From CAYONQ01 sp964405375 (lineage in GTDB: Bacteria; Planctomycetota; Phycisphaerae; Sedimentisphaerales; Anaerobacaceae), in contig CAYONQ010000026.1 in NCBI GenBank assembly GCA_964405375.1, positions 1 to 30,018 of the forward strand: a DNA stretch of 30,018 bases, read 5' to 3'. Below, piece after piece: positions 1 through 7,941 of this stretch. The notes beneath the pieces are model-generated. The model made no database searches and had not been told where the DNA came from. It saw nothing but the letters and a program-made list of their open reading frames with translations. Within the stretch, counting starts at the first letter, position 1, and every line of letters starts with the position of its first letter. The position numbers and the translations under genes are program-made.

Positions 1-148
1 GACAAAAACAAACTTTTACTTCAATTATCTAAAATACTGTGAACGGAAACAAATTATAAAATAGCGATAGCGGTGGCAATAGCAGCAATTTTGAGTGCTT
101 TGGCAGCTTGGGTTGCGGTCTCAAAATAGTGTTTGAAAGTGGATTGAG
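1..148 (+). other. Left edge: possible 3' tail of a membrane protein, no confident gene
   Basis: No complete gene is visible. One frame is open from 43 to a TAG at 127-129 and encodes a hydrophobic tail (IAIAVAIAAILSALAAWVAV), which looks like a C-terminal membrane anchor, but it has no start codon and a TGA at 40-42 closes it upstream. The neighbouring frame is open from position 2 to a TAG at 62-64. The two could be joined by a -1 slip at the A-run 58-61. This could be the end of a gene lying to the left, possibly frameshifted. Confidence 0.2.
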
Positions 149-520
149 ATGCAGAAAGGCAGGGTAGATTTTAAGAGTGAGTTTAAGAAACGGCTTTATG
201 ATTTTACATTAAAACTGATAAAGTTTCTGGATAGGCTGCCGGATGATAATGTTTCAAGAAGAATCGGGGACCAGTTACTCCGCAGTGGCACAAGCATCAT
301 CGGCAACTATATTGAGGGGCAGGCAGCAAGCAGCAAAAAAGATTTTACCAATTTTTTCAATACTTCCCTTAAATCGGCCAATGAAAGTAAATTATGGCTT
401 GCTTTGCTTCGTGACAGCGGGCGCATAAAACCGCAGGAAGTTGTCTGGTTTTTAAATGAGCTTAACGAGATTGCAAATATCTTTGCGTCGAACATTCTTA
501 CGCTGAAAGGCAGGAAATGA
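149..520 (+). CDS. Four-helix-bundle protein, S23/23S-IVS family
   Basis: A 123-residue all-helical protein. Family-typical elements are an N-terminal stretch with DFT.KLIKFLDRLP, then RRIGDQLLRSGTSIIGNYIEG, a central K-DFTNFFNTSLKSANE segment, and a closing helix rich in LNELNEIANIF. This family was first described from ORFs inside 23S rRNA intervening sequences, but most members are stand-alone, as here, and their molecular role is unknown. The bundle is expected to oligomerise. The ATG at 149 is the first in frame and has no clear Shine-Dalgarno site. A 56-base AT-rich spacer separates it from gatB. Family assignment is confident; function is not known. Confidence 0.8.
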   Translation: MQKGRVDFKSEFKKRLYDFTLKLIKFLDRLPDDNVSRRIGDQLLRSGTSIIGNYIEGQAASSKKDFTNFFNTSLKSANESKLWLALLRDSGRIKPQEVVWFLNELNEIANIFASNILTLKGRK

Positions 521-576
521 TTTTGCACTTTGATATGTCATTTTGATATTTGATTTTTAATGTTTGATTTTTTCTG
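521..576. repeat. AT-rich low-complexity spacer repeat
   Basis: Iterated T-rich words (TTTTGATATTTGATTTTTAA and close variants) fill the gap before gatB. Similar words appear at 17226-17280 and 26030-26064 and, on the other strand, inside lpxK. No promoter or ribosome-binding site for gatB can be singled out within it. Confidence 0.5.
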
Positions 577-2076
577 ATGCGCACCACAAATATAGACTAT
601 AAAATTCTGGTTGGATTGGAGATTCACGTACAGCTCTGTACGAAGACAAAGATGTTCTGCGGCTGTGCGCTTGGCTTTGGCGAACAGGCCAACAGCAGGG
701 TCTGCCCGGTGTGTCTCGGTATGCCCGGTGTTCTGCCGGTGATGAATAAGCAGGCGTTTGAATACGCCGTTATGGTTGCTCTGGCCCTTGATTGCCGGGT
801 GCCCGGGTTCATAAAGTGGGACAGAAAGAGCTATTATTATCCTGATTTGCCGAAAAATTATCAGATAAGCCAGTATGATTTGCCGCTCGGCGGTAACGGC
901 TTCATCGAGATACCGCTTGAACCCCGCCCGTCAGGGACGGGCGAGGGTGAATCCGGCGAAACAAAAAAAGTCAGGATAAGAAGGGTGCATCTGGAAGAAG
1001 ATGCCGGCAAAAATCTGCACACAGCGGGGGATTTCTCTTTTGTCGATTTGAACAGGGCCGGCACGCCGCTGCTGGAGATTGTTACCGAGCCGGATATGAA
1101 CAGCGCCGCCGAGGTGCGCACCCTGGCCGTGGAATTGCAGAGAATAGTCAGATACCTCGGCGTCTCCGAGGCCGATATGCAAAAAGGTCATATGCGTTTC
1201 GAGCCAAATATCAATTTAATTGTCACCAGGGACCGCACCGAATACAAAACGCCCATCGCCGAGGTCAAAAACCTGAACAGCTTCCAGGCGCTGGAGAGAA
1301 GTATTGAATTCGAGCGGCGAAGACAGCTTGATGAGTTCCTGGAAACCGGCAGGGTAATGGAAATGGGCAACAAAAGCACCCGCGGCTGGGATGATGGCAG
1401 GCAGGTGACGGTGCTGCAGAGAGAGAAGGAAGAGGCACACGATTACAGGTACTTTCCCGAGCCGGACCTTGTGCCGGTTGAATTGAAAGGCGAATGGCTG
1501 GAGGGTATCAAGTCTCGATTGTGTGAATTGCCTTTGAAAAGGCAAGTGCGTTTCGTTAATCGATATGGGTTGAGCGATTATGATGCGGGTGTTTTGACGG
1601 CAGAGCGCTCAACAGCGGAGTATTTTGAGGATGCGGTTAAAGCCGGCGGCGAGCCCAAACGGCTCTGTAATTTACTCACACAGGTCGGCCTGAAAATGGC
1701 GAATGAAAAGGGCTGCAGTGTGGCAGAACTCGGTATAAAGTCCCAGAATCTTGCTGAGTTGGCTAAAATGGTTGAGGCCGGCGACGTTAGCGCTACTGCC
1801 GCTACTTCTATATTTGAAAAAATGACAGAAGCTGGCGAAAAACCGCGCGTTATAGCGGAACGGCTTAACCTGCTTCAGAAAAGCGATGCAGGTGAACTTG
1901 AGGCAATAGTTGAGCAGGTGCTTGCCGAAAATCCCAAGGCGGTTGAAGATGTCACCGCCGACGGCAAAAAAAGCGAAAAGGCCCGAGGGTTTCTGCTCGG
2001 GAAGGTTATGCAAAAAACAAAAGGCGGGGCAAATCCGAAGGTCGTTTCTGAAATACTTGCCAAGAAATTAAGTTGA
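577..2076 (+). CDS. gatB: Aspartyl/glutamyl-tRNA(Asn/Gln) amidotransferase subunit B
   Basis: GatB of the GatCAB complex, which activates and transamidates mischarged Glu-tRNA(Gln) or Asp-tRNA(Asn) in the cytoplasm. The 499 residues show the family signatures in order: GLEIHVQL, VCPVCLGMPGVLPV, RKSYYYPDLPKNYQISQYD, RRVHLEEDAGK, DLNRAGTPLLEIVTEPD, EVKNLNSFQALERSIEFE, STRGWDDG, HDYRYFPEPDLVP. A C-terminal YqeY-like tRNA-binding domain follows, ending in the KGGANPKVVSEIL region. It is somewhat longer than typical (about 475-480). About 10 residues of the excess (near residues 115-124) come from a palindromic 30-bp insertion that keeps the frame (see 918-951). No gatA or gatC is in the window. 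The ATG start lacks a Shine-Dalgarno site. Confidence 0.97.
   Translation: MRTTNIDYKILVGLEIHVQLCTKTKMFCGCALGFGEQANSRVCPVCLGMPGVLPVMNKQAFEYAVMVALALDCRVPGFIKWDRKSYYYPDLPKNYQISQYDLPLGGNGFIEIPLEPRPSGTGEGESGETKKVRIRRVHLEEDAGKNLHTAGDFSFVDLNRAGTPLLEIVTEPDMNSAAEVRTLAVELQRIVRYLGVSEADMQKGHMRFEPNINLIVTRDRTEYKTPIAEVKNLNSFQALERSIEFERRRQLDEFLETGRVMEMGNKSTRGWDDGRQVTVLQREKEEAHDYRYFPEPDLVPVELKGEWLEGIKSRLCELPLKRQVRFVNRYGLSDYDAGVLTAERSTAEYFEDAVKAGGEPKRLCNLLTQVGLKMANEKGCSVAELGIKSQNLAELAKMVEAGDVSATAATSIFEKMTEAGEKPRVIAERLNLLQKSDAGELEAIVEQVLAENPKAVEDVTADGKKSEKARGFLLGKVMQKTKGGANPKVVSEILAKKLS
918..951. repeat. Short palindromic element inserted in frame in gatB
   Basis: A 26-bp GC-rich near-palindrome (922-947) has stem CGCCCGTC (925-932) / GACGGGCG (936-943) with loop AGG. 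Outer CCC and GGG arms are interrupted by one bulged A. It is bounded by the direct repeat TGAA (918-921 and 948-951). Element plus one repeat is 30 bp, exactly 10 codons. Removing it restores IPLE-SGETKKV, which matches the normal GatB pattern before the RVHLEEDAGK block. It resembles the element in pckG at 24872-24904. Confidence 0.7.
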
Positions 2077-2116
2077 CTTTTCGAGTAGAGTTTACTAAAA
2101 TTAAAGTATATTATCA

Positions 2117-2328
2117 GACTGCCTGCAGTAGGACAAAACTCGAAAGACGTGCAGGTCGAACCCATCGTAATTATGGGTACGGAGTGAGCGGTCGATATAT
2201 GATGTCCCCGAGGCCATCCTGAAAGCAATTGGCGGACCGTGCCGGGCAGGAACGGCCTCGCTGGCTTATCTCTGCATCTTCGCAAAGATAGTAGATAGCG
2301 TTATGACGGGACTCGCAGTTGAGTGCCC
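2117..2328 (+). ncRNA. Candidate structured RNA or long 5' leader upstream of cheD
   Basis: The gap between gatB and cheD folds densely on paper. GACTG 2117-2121 pairs with CGGTC 2189-2193 and encloses two hairpins (CCTGCA 2122-2127/TGCAGG 2150-2155; ACCCAT 2160-2165/ATGGGT 2173-2178), giving a three-way junction. CGAGGCC 2209-2215 pairs with GGCCTCG 2254-2260 around TCCTG 2217-2221/CAGGA 2247-2251. TATCT 2267-2271/AGATA 2293-2297 encloses ATCTT 2276-2280/AAGAT 2285-2289. GGGACTC 2308-2314 pairs with GAGT(G)CCC 2321-2328. I could not match it to RNase P, tmRNA, SRP or a riboswitch motif I know. No homologues were compared, so folding alone is weak evidence. Confidence 0.4.
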
Positions 2329-2363
2329 CATTTGACACTGCCGGCCAGATTGAGAAGCCAGAA

Positions 2364-2864
2364 ATGAAGAAAATCATCGATGTGCAGATAGGCGAAGTCG
2401 AGGCGGGCGGGGCAGGGGTAATACTACAATCCAAAGCAATAGGTTCCTGCATCGCAATTGTTGCTTATGATGCCGCAAAAGGTATCGGCGCAATGGCGCA
2501 CATTATGCTGCCCGGCAGCGCCCCCGCCGACAAGCAGCCCAGCGAAAAAACGAAATATGCCGCCAATGCCATCGACGCTATGGTCGGTCGGATGACCCGG
2601 CTGGGTTCAAGAAATGACGATATCGAAGTGGTAATAGTTGGCGGAGGAAACATATTAAATAGAAAAGATGACACCATTTGCAAGGAAAACATCGAGTCGG
2701 TAATGGAGCTGCTGACGGCAAGACGGCTTAAGATAAAGGCCAGAGCCGTTGGCGGAACGAGCAGGAGAGGCGTCTCTCTCGACATCGATAGTGGAGTTGT
2801 GTTCTATGCCGAAGGCAACGGCAGTGAAATGCAGTTGTGGAGGGCAGAGAAAACCACAAAGTAG
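2364..2864 (+). CDS. cheD: Chemoreceptor glutamine deamidase CheD
   Basis: CheD deamidates selected glutamines of chemoreceptors and in some bacteria interacts with CheC. The 166-residue protein has the catalytic Cys in AIGSCIAIVAYD, the His in GAMAHIMLPGS, the glycine-rich GGGNIL strand, and the C-terminal GGTSRRGVSLDIDSGVVFY block. I chose the ATG at 2364, giving MKKIIDVQIGE, a normal CheD N-terminus. A TTG at 2319 in the same frame would add 15 residues, but it lies in the loop of a predicted hairpin and the extension looks unlike the family. No other che genes are visible, so this is an orphan copy 36 bases upstream of a histidine-kinase cluster. That hints at a role outside a canonical chemotaxis operon. 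Confidence 0.85.
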   Translation: MKKIIDVQIGEVEAGGAGVILQSKAIGSCIAIVAYDAAKGIGAMAHIMLPGSAPADKQPSEKTKYAANAIDAMVGRMTRLGSRNDDIEVVIVGGGNILNRKDDTICKENIESVMELLTARRLKIKARAVGGTSRRGVSLDIDSGVVFYAEGNGSEMQLWRAEKTTK

Positions 2865-2900
2865 GATAACTGTCATCACCGTTTGTTAGGAGGTGGAAAA

Positions 2901-3649
2901 ATGGACGAGCGAACAAATAACTCTCCCGATAACTGTGAGTCAAGTGCCGCCGAGCTTCAGCTCAAGACCGTCAACGAGCAGTTAAAAGCGACCAATCAGC
3001 AGTTACGCGCCAGCCAGCAGCAGTTCAGAGCCGCCAATCAGCAACTTGAGGCAAACAACCGGCAGTTTATGGCGGGAGAAAATGATTTGCGTTTTCCGAA
3101 GACCTTGCCAACGTCTTGGCCGAGGTCTGCGATTCGCTCGACCAGACCATTGAAAATACAAGGTTGTTGACATTTGACCTTAGCTCTCCCATACTCTATG
3201 AACTGGGTTTTGAGGCGGCGGTGGCCGAATGGCTGGTCGAACAAATCCAGCAAAAGTATGGTATTGCAACTGAATTTGAAGACGACGGACAGCATAAGCC
3301 CCTCGATGAGGATATTCGCGTCCTTTTGTTCCGCGATGTGCGTGAGCTGCTTATCAATGTTGTTAAACATGCCCACGCGCATAAGGTGAAGGTTACTGTT
3401 CGGAAGGTCGGCAGTAACATATATGTCAGTGTTGCGGATGACGGAGTGGGCTTTGATATTGCCGAGGTTTCGTCAATAGCGACCAAGACAGGCGGATTCG
3501 GGCTTTTCAGTATTCGAGAGCGGCTGGAGCGGTTAGGAGGCCATCTGGAGGTTGAATCTAAACGCGGTCACGGAACGAAGGTTACGATTACAGCACCGCT
3601 TAAAGACGAGAAAGACCAAAGCAGCACATCAGTAAGAATAGCGGAGTGA
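2901..3649 (+). pseudogene. Decayed histidine kinase: coiled coil plus HATPase, sensor and H-box deleted
   Basis: A strong Shine-Dalgarno site (AGGAGGT 2888-2894) precedes ATG 2901, which opens a Gln-rich coiled coil with repeating NQQL-RAS/EAN heptads. The frame reaches FMAGEN near 3082 and then runs out of frame to a stop at 3170. From 3086 a different frame encodes SEDLANVLAEVCDSLDQ and a full HATPase_c domain with N-box (RELLINVVKHAHAHK), DDGVGF and GGFGLFSIRERLE, to a stop at 3649. The HATPase half is a close paralogue of the downstream kinase (5795-6290), but the H-box ELHDR and the PAS region are missing. The only in-frame start for the second half is a TTG at 3116. An internal deletion with a frameshift is the simplest reading; expression of the second ORF alone cannot be excluded. 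Confidence 0.75.
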
Positions 3650-3673
3650 TTAGTTGGCCGGTAAGAGGCGGCT

Positions 3674-6313
3674 ATGAAAACCAAAGACAAAGCGGTCATC
3701 TTTCTGGCGATTTTCGGGCTGTTTACCTGTCTAACCGACGGAGCTCAGGCGAGCCATATACGCAGAGTCCTCATCCTGAATTCCTATCACCCAACCTACG
3801 AATGGACAGAGACGGTTGTAAACGGTGTTGAATCCACACTGCAGCAGTACGAGGGGAAAGTCGAGATAGATATCGAATATATGGACACGAAGTACTTCCG
3901 TGACGAAAAACACTACGAGAATCTTTATGCTCTCTATAAGAACAAAGCTCGCCGTAAGCAGTACGACGTTGTTCTCGCTTCCGACAACTATGCGCTTCTC
4001 TTTCTGCTGCGATACCGGGACGAACTCTATCCGAACGTCTCCATTGTCTTCTGCGGGGTCGATCGTTACCACGGCTCCATGCTCGAAAGCCAACCACGTG
4101 AGTTCGACATTGACTCCCTGCTTCATGACCAGGACTCTGTGACCGGCGTTATTGAGTCGCTTGACCATGAATCCTCGATCAAAATCGCCCTTAAGCTCCA
4201 TCCCTCGGCCAAGCGGGTAATCATCGTACATGATGGTATGAGTGACCAGAGGTATTGGCCTGCTCTCTCGAAGGGGCTTGTCCAGAAGTTCAGCGGGCGG
4301 GTCGAGTTAGTCGGTCTTTTGCTTACGGAACCCACCTTTGGTGGGCTTCTGGAGGAAATCGGGCGGCTGGATGATGAGTCTATAGTGTACTTTGCTGACA
4401 CTTTCAGGAATGTAAGGGCGGACCTCTATTTCTCGGAGGACGAGCTGGAGATGTTGCGCCAGCGGTGCACCGCCCCCATATACGTCCTCACGGAGCGATG
4501 GTTTGGCTATAATCTCGTAATAGGGGGGAAGATTAACAGCGGTTTTCACCAAGGCCAGGCAGCCGCTAAAATGGTGATGCGCATATTGGATGGAGACAGC
4601 GTGCGGAACATCCCGATCCTATGGGAAGGACCCACCAGGTACATGTTTGACTATATTCAGATGAAACGCTTCGGAGTTTCCACCGCAGACCTGCCAGAAG
4701 GAAGCATTGTCATTAATGAGCCGAAGTCGTTCTATTACCTCTACAAAAGCCAAATATGGGCGGTAACCGCTACTATTGCCGCCCTTACGGTAATGGTCAT
4801 AATTCTCTCGGCCAACATCCTCCGCCGGATGGCGGCAGAAAAGAAGCTAAGAGAAGAGAGAGAAAAGGCACAGAAATACCTCGATGTTGCCGCAACCATA
4901 ATGGTTGTCATCGAACCCGACCAGAAGGTTACGCTTATCAACAAAAAGGGCTGTGAGATTCTGGGATACAGCGAAGAAGAGATTTTGGGCCAAAAGTGGT
5001 TTGATAATTTCACCCCCGAAGGCGTCCGTGAACAGATGAGAGCATCATTCCAGCAGTTTATGGCGGGAGAAAAAGAACTGGTCAAACACAATGAGAGGCC
5101 GGTCTTAACCAAAAGCAAACAGGAAAGGATTATTGCCTGGCATAATGCGGTCCTTACGGGTGAAGACGGTAATATTGTCAGTCTTCTTGCTTCAGGGGTA
5201 GATATTACCGAACGCAAACAGGTAGAGGAGAAGCTGCGGGAGAACGAGGAGCGCTTCCGAGCTTTGACGGAAGGCACAAGTGACTGGATCTGGGAAGTGG
5301 ACATCAATGGTGTGTACACCTATGTCAGTCCGAGAGTCAAAGAGCTGCTGGGATACGAGCCGGAGGAAATCGTCGGAAAGACGCCGTTCGATTTGATGCC
5401 CCCGGAAGAGGCAAAACGTGTCGCTGCTGAGTTCCAGGCGTACGTGGAGTCCCAAAAACCTATCATAAGATTGGAGAATAAGAACTTAGACAAGGAAGGT
5501 CGGTTGGTCATTCTGGAAACCAATGGTATGCCGGTCTTCGACAGTAACGGTCAGCTTTGTGGCTACCGGGGCATCGACCGCGACATCACCGAGCGCAAGC
5601 GGGCGGAGGAAAAGCTTCGTGACTACCAGAGGCAGCTTAAGTCTCTGGCCTCGGAATTGTCATTGACCGAGGAGCGGGAAAGGCGACGTATCGCCACCGA
5701 GTTGCACGACCGAATCAGTCAGTTCCTGGTTATCTCCAAGGTCAAGTTGGAAACATTGTGCGAATCTGCTTCAGGAGAGCTTGCCAAGGCCATCAGCGAG
5801 GTCTGCGATTCGCTCGACCAGACTATTCAAGACACAAGGTCATTGACCTCTGACCTTAGCTCTCCTATACTTTATGAGCTGGGCTTTGAGGCCGCTGTGG
5901 CCGAGTGGCTCGCCGAGCAAATCCGGCAAAAGCACGGTATTGCAACAGAATTTAGGAGCGATGGACAGCCCAAACCTCTGGACGACGATATCTGTGCACT
6001 TTTGTTCCGGAATGTTCGGGAGCTGCTTATCAATGTTGTTAAGCATGCACGCGCCCATAAGGTAAAGGTTTCTGTCCGGAAGGTTAACAACGAGGTCTGC
6101 GTTAGTGTCGAAGATGATGGAGTAGGATTCAATCCTGCCGAGGTCGCATCGTTAGCTGCTCGAACAGGCGGATTTGGGCTTTTCAGTATTCGAGAGCGGT
6201 TAGAGCAGGTAGGAGGACATCTGCAGATTGAGTCTGCGCCCGGCTGTGGAACGAAGATTACGATTATGGCACCGCTTAAACAGGAAAAGATTAAAAGTGA
6301 GGCACGAGAATGA
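3674..6313 (+). CDS. Membrane sensor histidine kinase: substrate-binding-like domain, TM, two PAS, HisKA_3
   Basis: An 879-residue sensor kinase. Residues 1-26 are a signal peptide ending AQA. Residues about 30-350 form a periplasmic ABC-type substrate-binding-like sensor (RRVLILNSYHPTYEW..., VLASDNYALLFL, ...IVFCGVDRY). A TM helix lies near 360-384. PAS1 (about 397-520) and PAS2 (about 522-640) both end in D-ITERK. The dimerisation/phosphoacceptor box TELHDRISQ (His678) is HisKA_3 type, and HATPase_c follows with N-box NVRELLINVVKHARAHK, DDGVGF and GGFGLFSIRERLE. HisKA_3 kinases normally pair with LuxR-type regulators; the next gene is one and overlaps by 4 nt (ATGA), so they are almost certainly cognate. 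The ligand is unknown; the sensor domain suggests a small solute bound in the periplasm. Confidence 0.93.
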   Translation: MKTKDKAVIFLAIFGLFTCLTDGAQASHIRRVLILNSYHPTYEWTETVVNGVESTLQQYEGKVEIDIEYMDTKYFRDEKHYENLYALYKNKARRKQYDVVLASDNYALLFLLRYRDELYPNVSIVFCGVDRYHGSMLESQPREFDIDSLLHDQDSVTGVIESLDHESSIKIALKLHPSAKRVIIVHDGMSDQRYWPALSKGLVQKFSGRVELVGLLLTEPTFGGLLEEIGRLDDESIVYFADTFRNVRADLYFSEDELEMLRQRCTAPIYVLTERWFGYNLVIGGKINSGFHQGQAAAKMVMRILDGDSVRNIPILWEGPTRYMFDYIQMKRFGVSTADLPEGSIVINEPKSFYYLYKSQIWAVTATIAALTVMVIILSANILRRMAAEKKLREEREKAQKYLDVAATIMVVIEPDQKVTLINKKGCEILGYSEEEILGQKWFDNFTPEGVREQMRASFQQFMAGEKELVKHNERPVLTKSKQERIIAWHNAVLTGEDGNIVSLLASGVDITERKQVEEKLRENEERFRALTEGTSDWIWEVDINGVYTYVSPRVKELLGYEPEEIVGKTPFDLMPPEEAKRVAAEFQAYVESQKPIIRLENKNLDKEGRLVILETNGMPVFDSNGQLCGYRGIDRDITERKRAEEKLRDYQRQLKSLASELSLTEERERRRIATELHDRISQFLVISKVKLETLCESASGELAKAISEVCDSLDQTIQDTRSLTSDLSSPILYELGFEAAVAEWLAEQIRQKHGIATEFRSDGQPKPLDDDICALLFRNVRELLINVVKHARAHKVKVSVRKVNNEVCVSVEDDGVGFNPAEVASLAARTGGFGLFSIRERLEQVGGHLQIESAPGCGTKITIMAPLKQEKIKSEARE

Positions 6314-6963
6314 GCGTAAGAATCTTATTAGCTGATGACCACGGAATTATACGGCAGGGTCTGCATTCCCTGCTTGAGAAACAACCTGATATGGAAGTAG
6401 TCGCCGAGGCCGAAGATGGCCGAAGGGCCCTTGACCTTGTGCAAGAGCTGTTACCGGACATAGTCATTATGGATGTAACTATGCCAAATCTCAATGGGGT
6501 CGATGCCACTCGCCAGATTGTAGACCGGTTCCCTAAGGTCAAGGTAATTGCCCTGTCGATACATTCCAACCGCCGGTTTGTTGCTGATATGCTAAAGGCC
6601 GGGGCATCAGGTTACATATTGAAGGAATGTTTGTTCGACGAGCTCGTCCGGGCCATACGCACTGTAACCACTGATAGCATTTATCTTAGCCCGCGAATAA
6701 CCAGTATTGTCATAGATGATTACGTAAATATTATGCCCGACGACGAGGACTCAATCTCTTCTGTTTTAACGGAAAGAGAGCGCGAGGTGCTTCAACTTTT
6801 GGCCGAGGGCAGGTCCACCAAGCAGATAGCTTTGGCGCTGCACGTCAGTACCAAGACCATTGAGGCGAACCGTCGTCAGATAATGGAAAAGCTGGACATC
6901 CACAGCGTAGCCGAGCTGACAAAATATGCCGTCCGCGAAGGGCTGACCTCTCTCGAACCATAA
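6310..6963 (+). CDS. NarL/FixJ-family response regulator
   Basis: A 217-residue regulator. The receiver domain (about 1-120) has the acidic pair in LLADDHG, phosphoacceptor Asp55 in IMDVTMPNLNG, Ser in ALSIHSN and Lys in GYILKE. The C-terminal LuxR-type HTH (about 150-212) has LTEREREVLQLLAEGRSTKQIALALHVS and the recognition helix STKTIEANRRQIMEKL. Its start overlaps the stop of the kinase gene by 4 nt, indicating translational coupling. Its targets are unknown. No candidate operator can be tied to it, although a small palindrome lies downstream at 7057-7069. Confidence 0.95.
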   Translation: MSVRILLADDHGIIRQGLHSLLEKQPDMEVVAEAEDGRRALDLVQELLPDIVIMDVTMPNLNGVDATRQIVDRFPKVKVIALSIHSNRRFVADMLKAGASGYILKECLFDELVRAIRTVTTDSIYLSPRITSIVIDDYVNIMPDDEDSISSVLTEREREVLQLLAEGRSTKQIALALHVSTKTIEANRRQIMEKLDIHSVAELTKYAVREGLTSLEP

Positions 6964-7272
6964 GTTTTCTCGATTACAGCGCACCAGTCCATTGGCGTTG
7001 TGAATCGGCTTTCCGCTTTGGCAACCTCCAAAAATAGGTTTTTCGAACCCCATATTTAGGAATATCCTACTTACTTTTTCCTCTGATTTAAGGGATAAAA
7101 CACTTGATAATTATAAGCTTTATGCCACCGTTGTGATGTAGATATTCTCCGGCAGGGGAATAAGGAGATGTTTGGGTTCTGTTGTTGCCAGCGTACCGGT
7201 CGCAAAGTGATTGGTCGGCTGGCTCGCCGAGGAGAGTTCGGAGAGGGGATGCACTGCTTTTACGTGCCCGCG
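6964..7272. other. Intergenic region between convergent response regulator and plsY
   Basis: About 310 bases without a recognisable gene. The only discrete feature is a perfect 5-3-5 palindrome TAGGAATATCCTA at 7057-7069. No rho-independent terminator with a clear U-run was found for either flanking gene. Confidence 0.4.
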
Positions 7273-7941
7273 TTATCCGGCGTGAGAGGCGTTGGCCTTG
7301 TCTTTTGAGACTTTGCTTTCCGTTCCCGTAATCAGCCGTTTTATATTTTGCCTGTGACGCACAATCACCATTAACGGTATTGCAGTTGCAGCGATAAACA
7401 ACGGCCACAGATTACCGAAGTCCCAGCCGGGCATCAGGATCATCGCCACCACCAAAAAAATAGGAAAACCAATGGATGCGGCGATTGAAGCCAGCGATAC
7501 ATATCGCCACGCCAGAACAACAACCGCCCATATTCCGAAGCTAAGCGCAGCACAAATTGTATAATAAGGCCACAGCCCCAGCGCTACGCCGAAACTGGTT
7601 GCTACGCCTTTGCCGCCTTTGAATTTAACATATATCGGGAAGATATGACCCAATACCGCTGCGCATCCGACAGCAAGCACAAAGATAAGCTCAACAGCGA
7701 TTGGCGGCGAGGATATAATTTTACCGGCAGCCAGCATCGGCACCAGCCCTTTAAGCACATCCAGCAAGAAGCAAAACCCCGCCCATCTCCTGCCCAGTGC
7801 GCGGGAGACATTGGTCGCACCGATATTGCCTGAACCGATGCTGCGCAGGTCCTTGCCGTGGGCTCTGGCAATGAGCAGTCCAAAAGGGATTGACCCCAGC
7901 AGATATGCGCCAATAATCAAAATCACAAATCTCATTATCAT
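7273..7941 (-). CDS. plsY: Glycerol-3-phosphate acyltransferase PlsY
   Basis: Integral membrane enzyme that transfers acyl groups from acyl-phosphate to glycerol-3-phosphate, the first step of phospholipid synthesis. The 222 residues hold the three PlsY motifs: GSIPFGLLIARAHG and the adjoining SIGSGNIGATNVSRALGR near residues 16-50, GHIFPIYVKFKGGKGVATSFG in the middle, and RHRQNIKRLITGTE near the C-terminus. Several hydrophobic helices surround them. Its start overlaps the preceding glycosyltransferase stop by 4 nt. It is the last gene of the lpxK-to-plsY operon, linking phospholipid synthesis to lipid A/core assembly. Confidence 0.96.
   Translation of the reverse strand: MIMRFVILIIGAYLLGSIPFGLLIARAHGKDLRSIGSGNIGATNVSRALGRRWAGFCFLLDVLKGLVPMLAAGKIISSPPIAVELIFVLAVGCAAVLGHIFPIYVKFKGGKGVATSFGVALGLWPYYTICAALSFGIWAVVVLAWRYVSLASIAASIGFPIFLVVAMILMPGWDFGNLWPLFIAATAIPLMVIVRHRQNIKRLITGTESKVSKDKANASHAG

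Noticed and set aside
149..520. 23S rRNA intervening-sequence context for the S23-family protein
   Set aside because: No rRNA sequence flanks it; stand-alone members of this family are common.
1875..2285. 136-codon minus-strand ORF over the gatB end and the foldable region
   Set aside because: Half of it is antisense to gatB and the rest runs through the stem-rich segment; no recognisable protein pattern.
2117..2328. RNase P RNA, tmRNA, SRP RNA or a c-di-GMP riboswitch
   Set aside because: Diagnostic cores (GAGGAAAGUC, the tmRNA tRNA-like end, the GGAAGCAGCC loop, the GGACGCAAAGC core) are absent.
2495..2512. Sigma-54-like match (TGGCGCACATTATGCT) inside cheD
   Set aside because: GG and GC have the right spacing, but the site lies in conserved CheD coding sequence (the AHIMLP motif) with no suitable downstream gene; probably chance.
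4741..5319. 192-codon minus-strand ORF
   Set aside because: Antisense shadow of the PAS region of the sensor kinase, whose domains are well supported on the plus strand.
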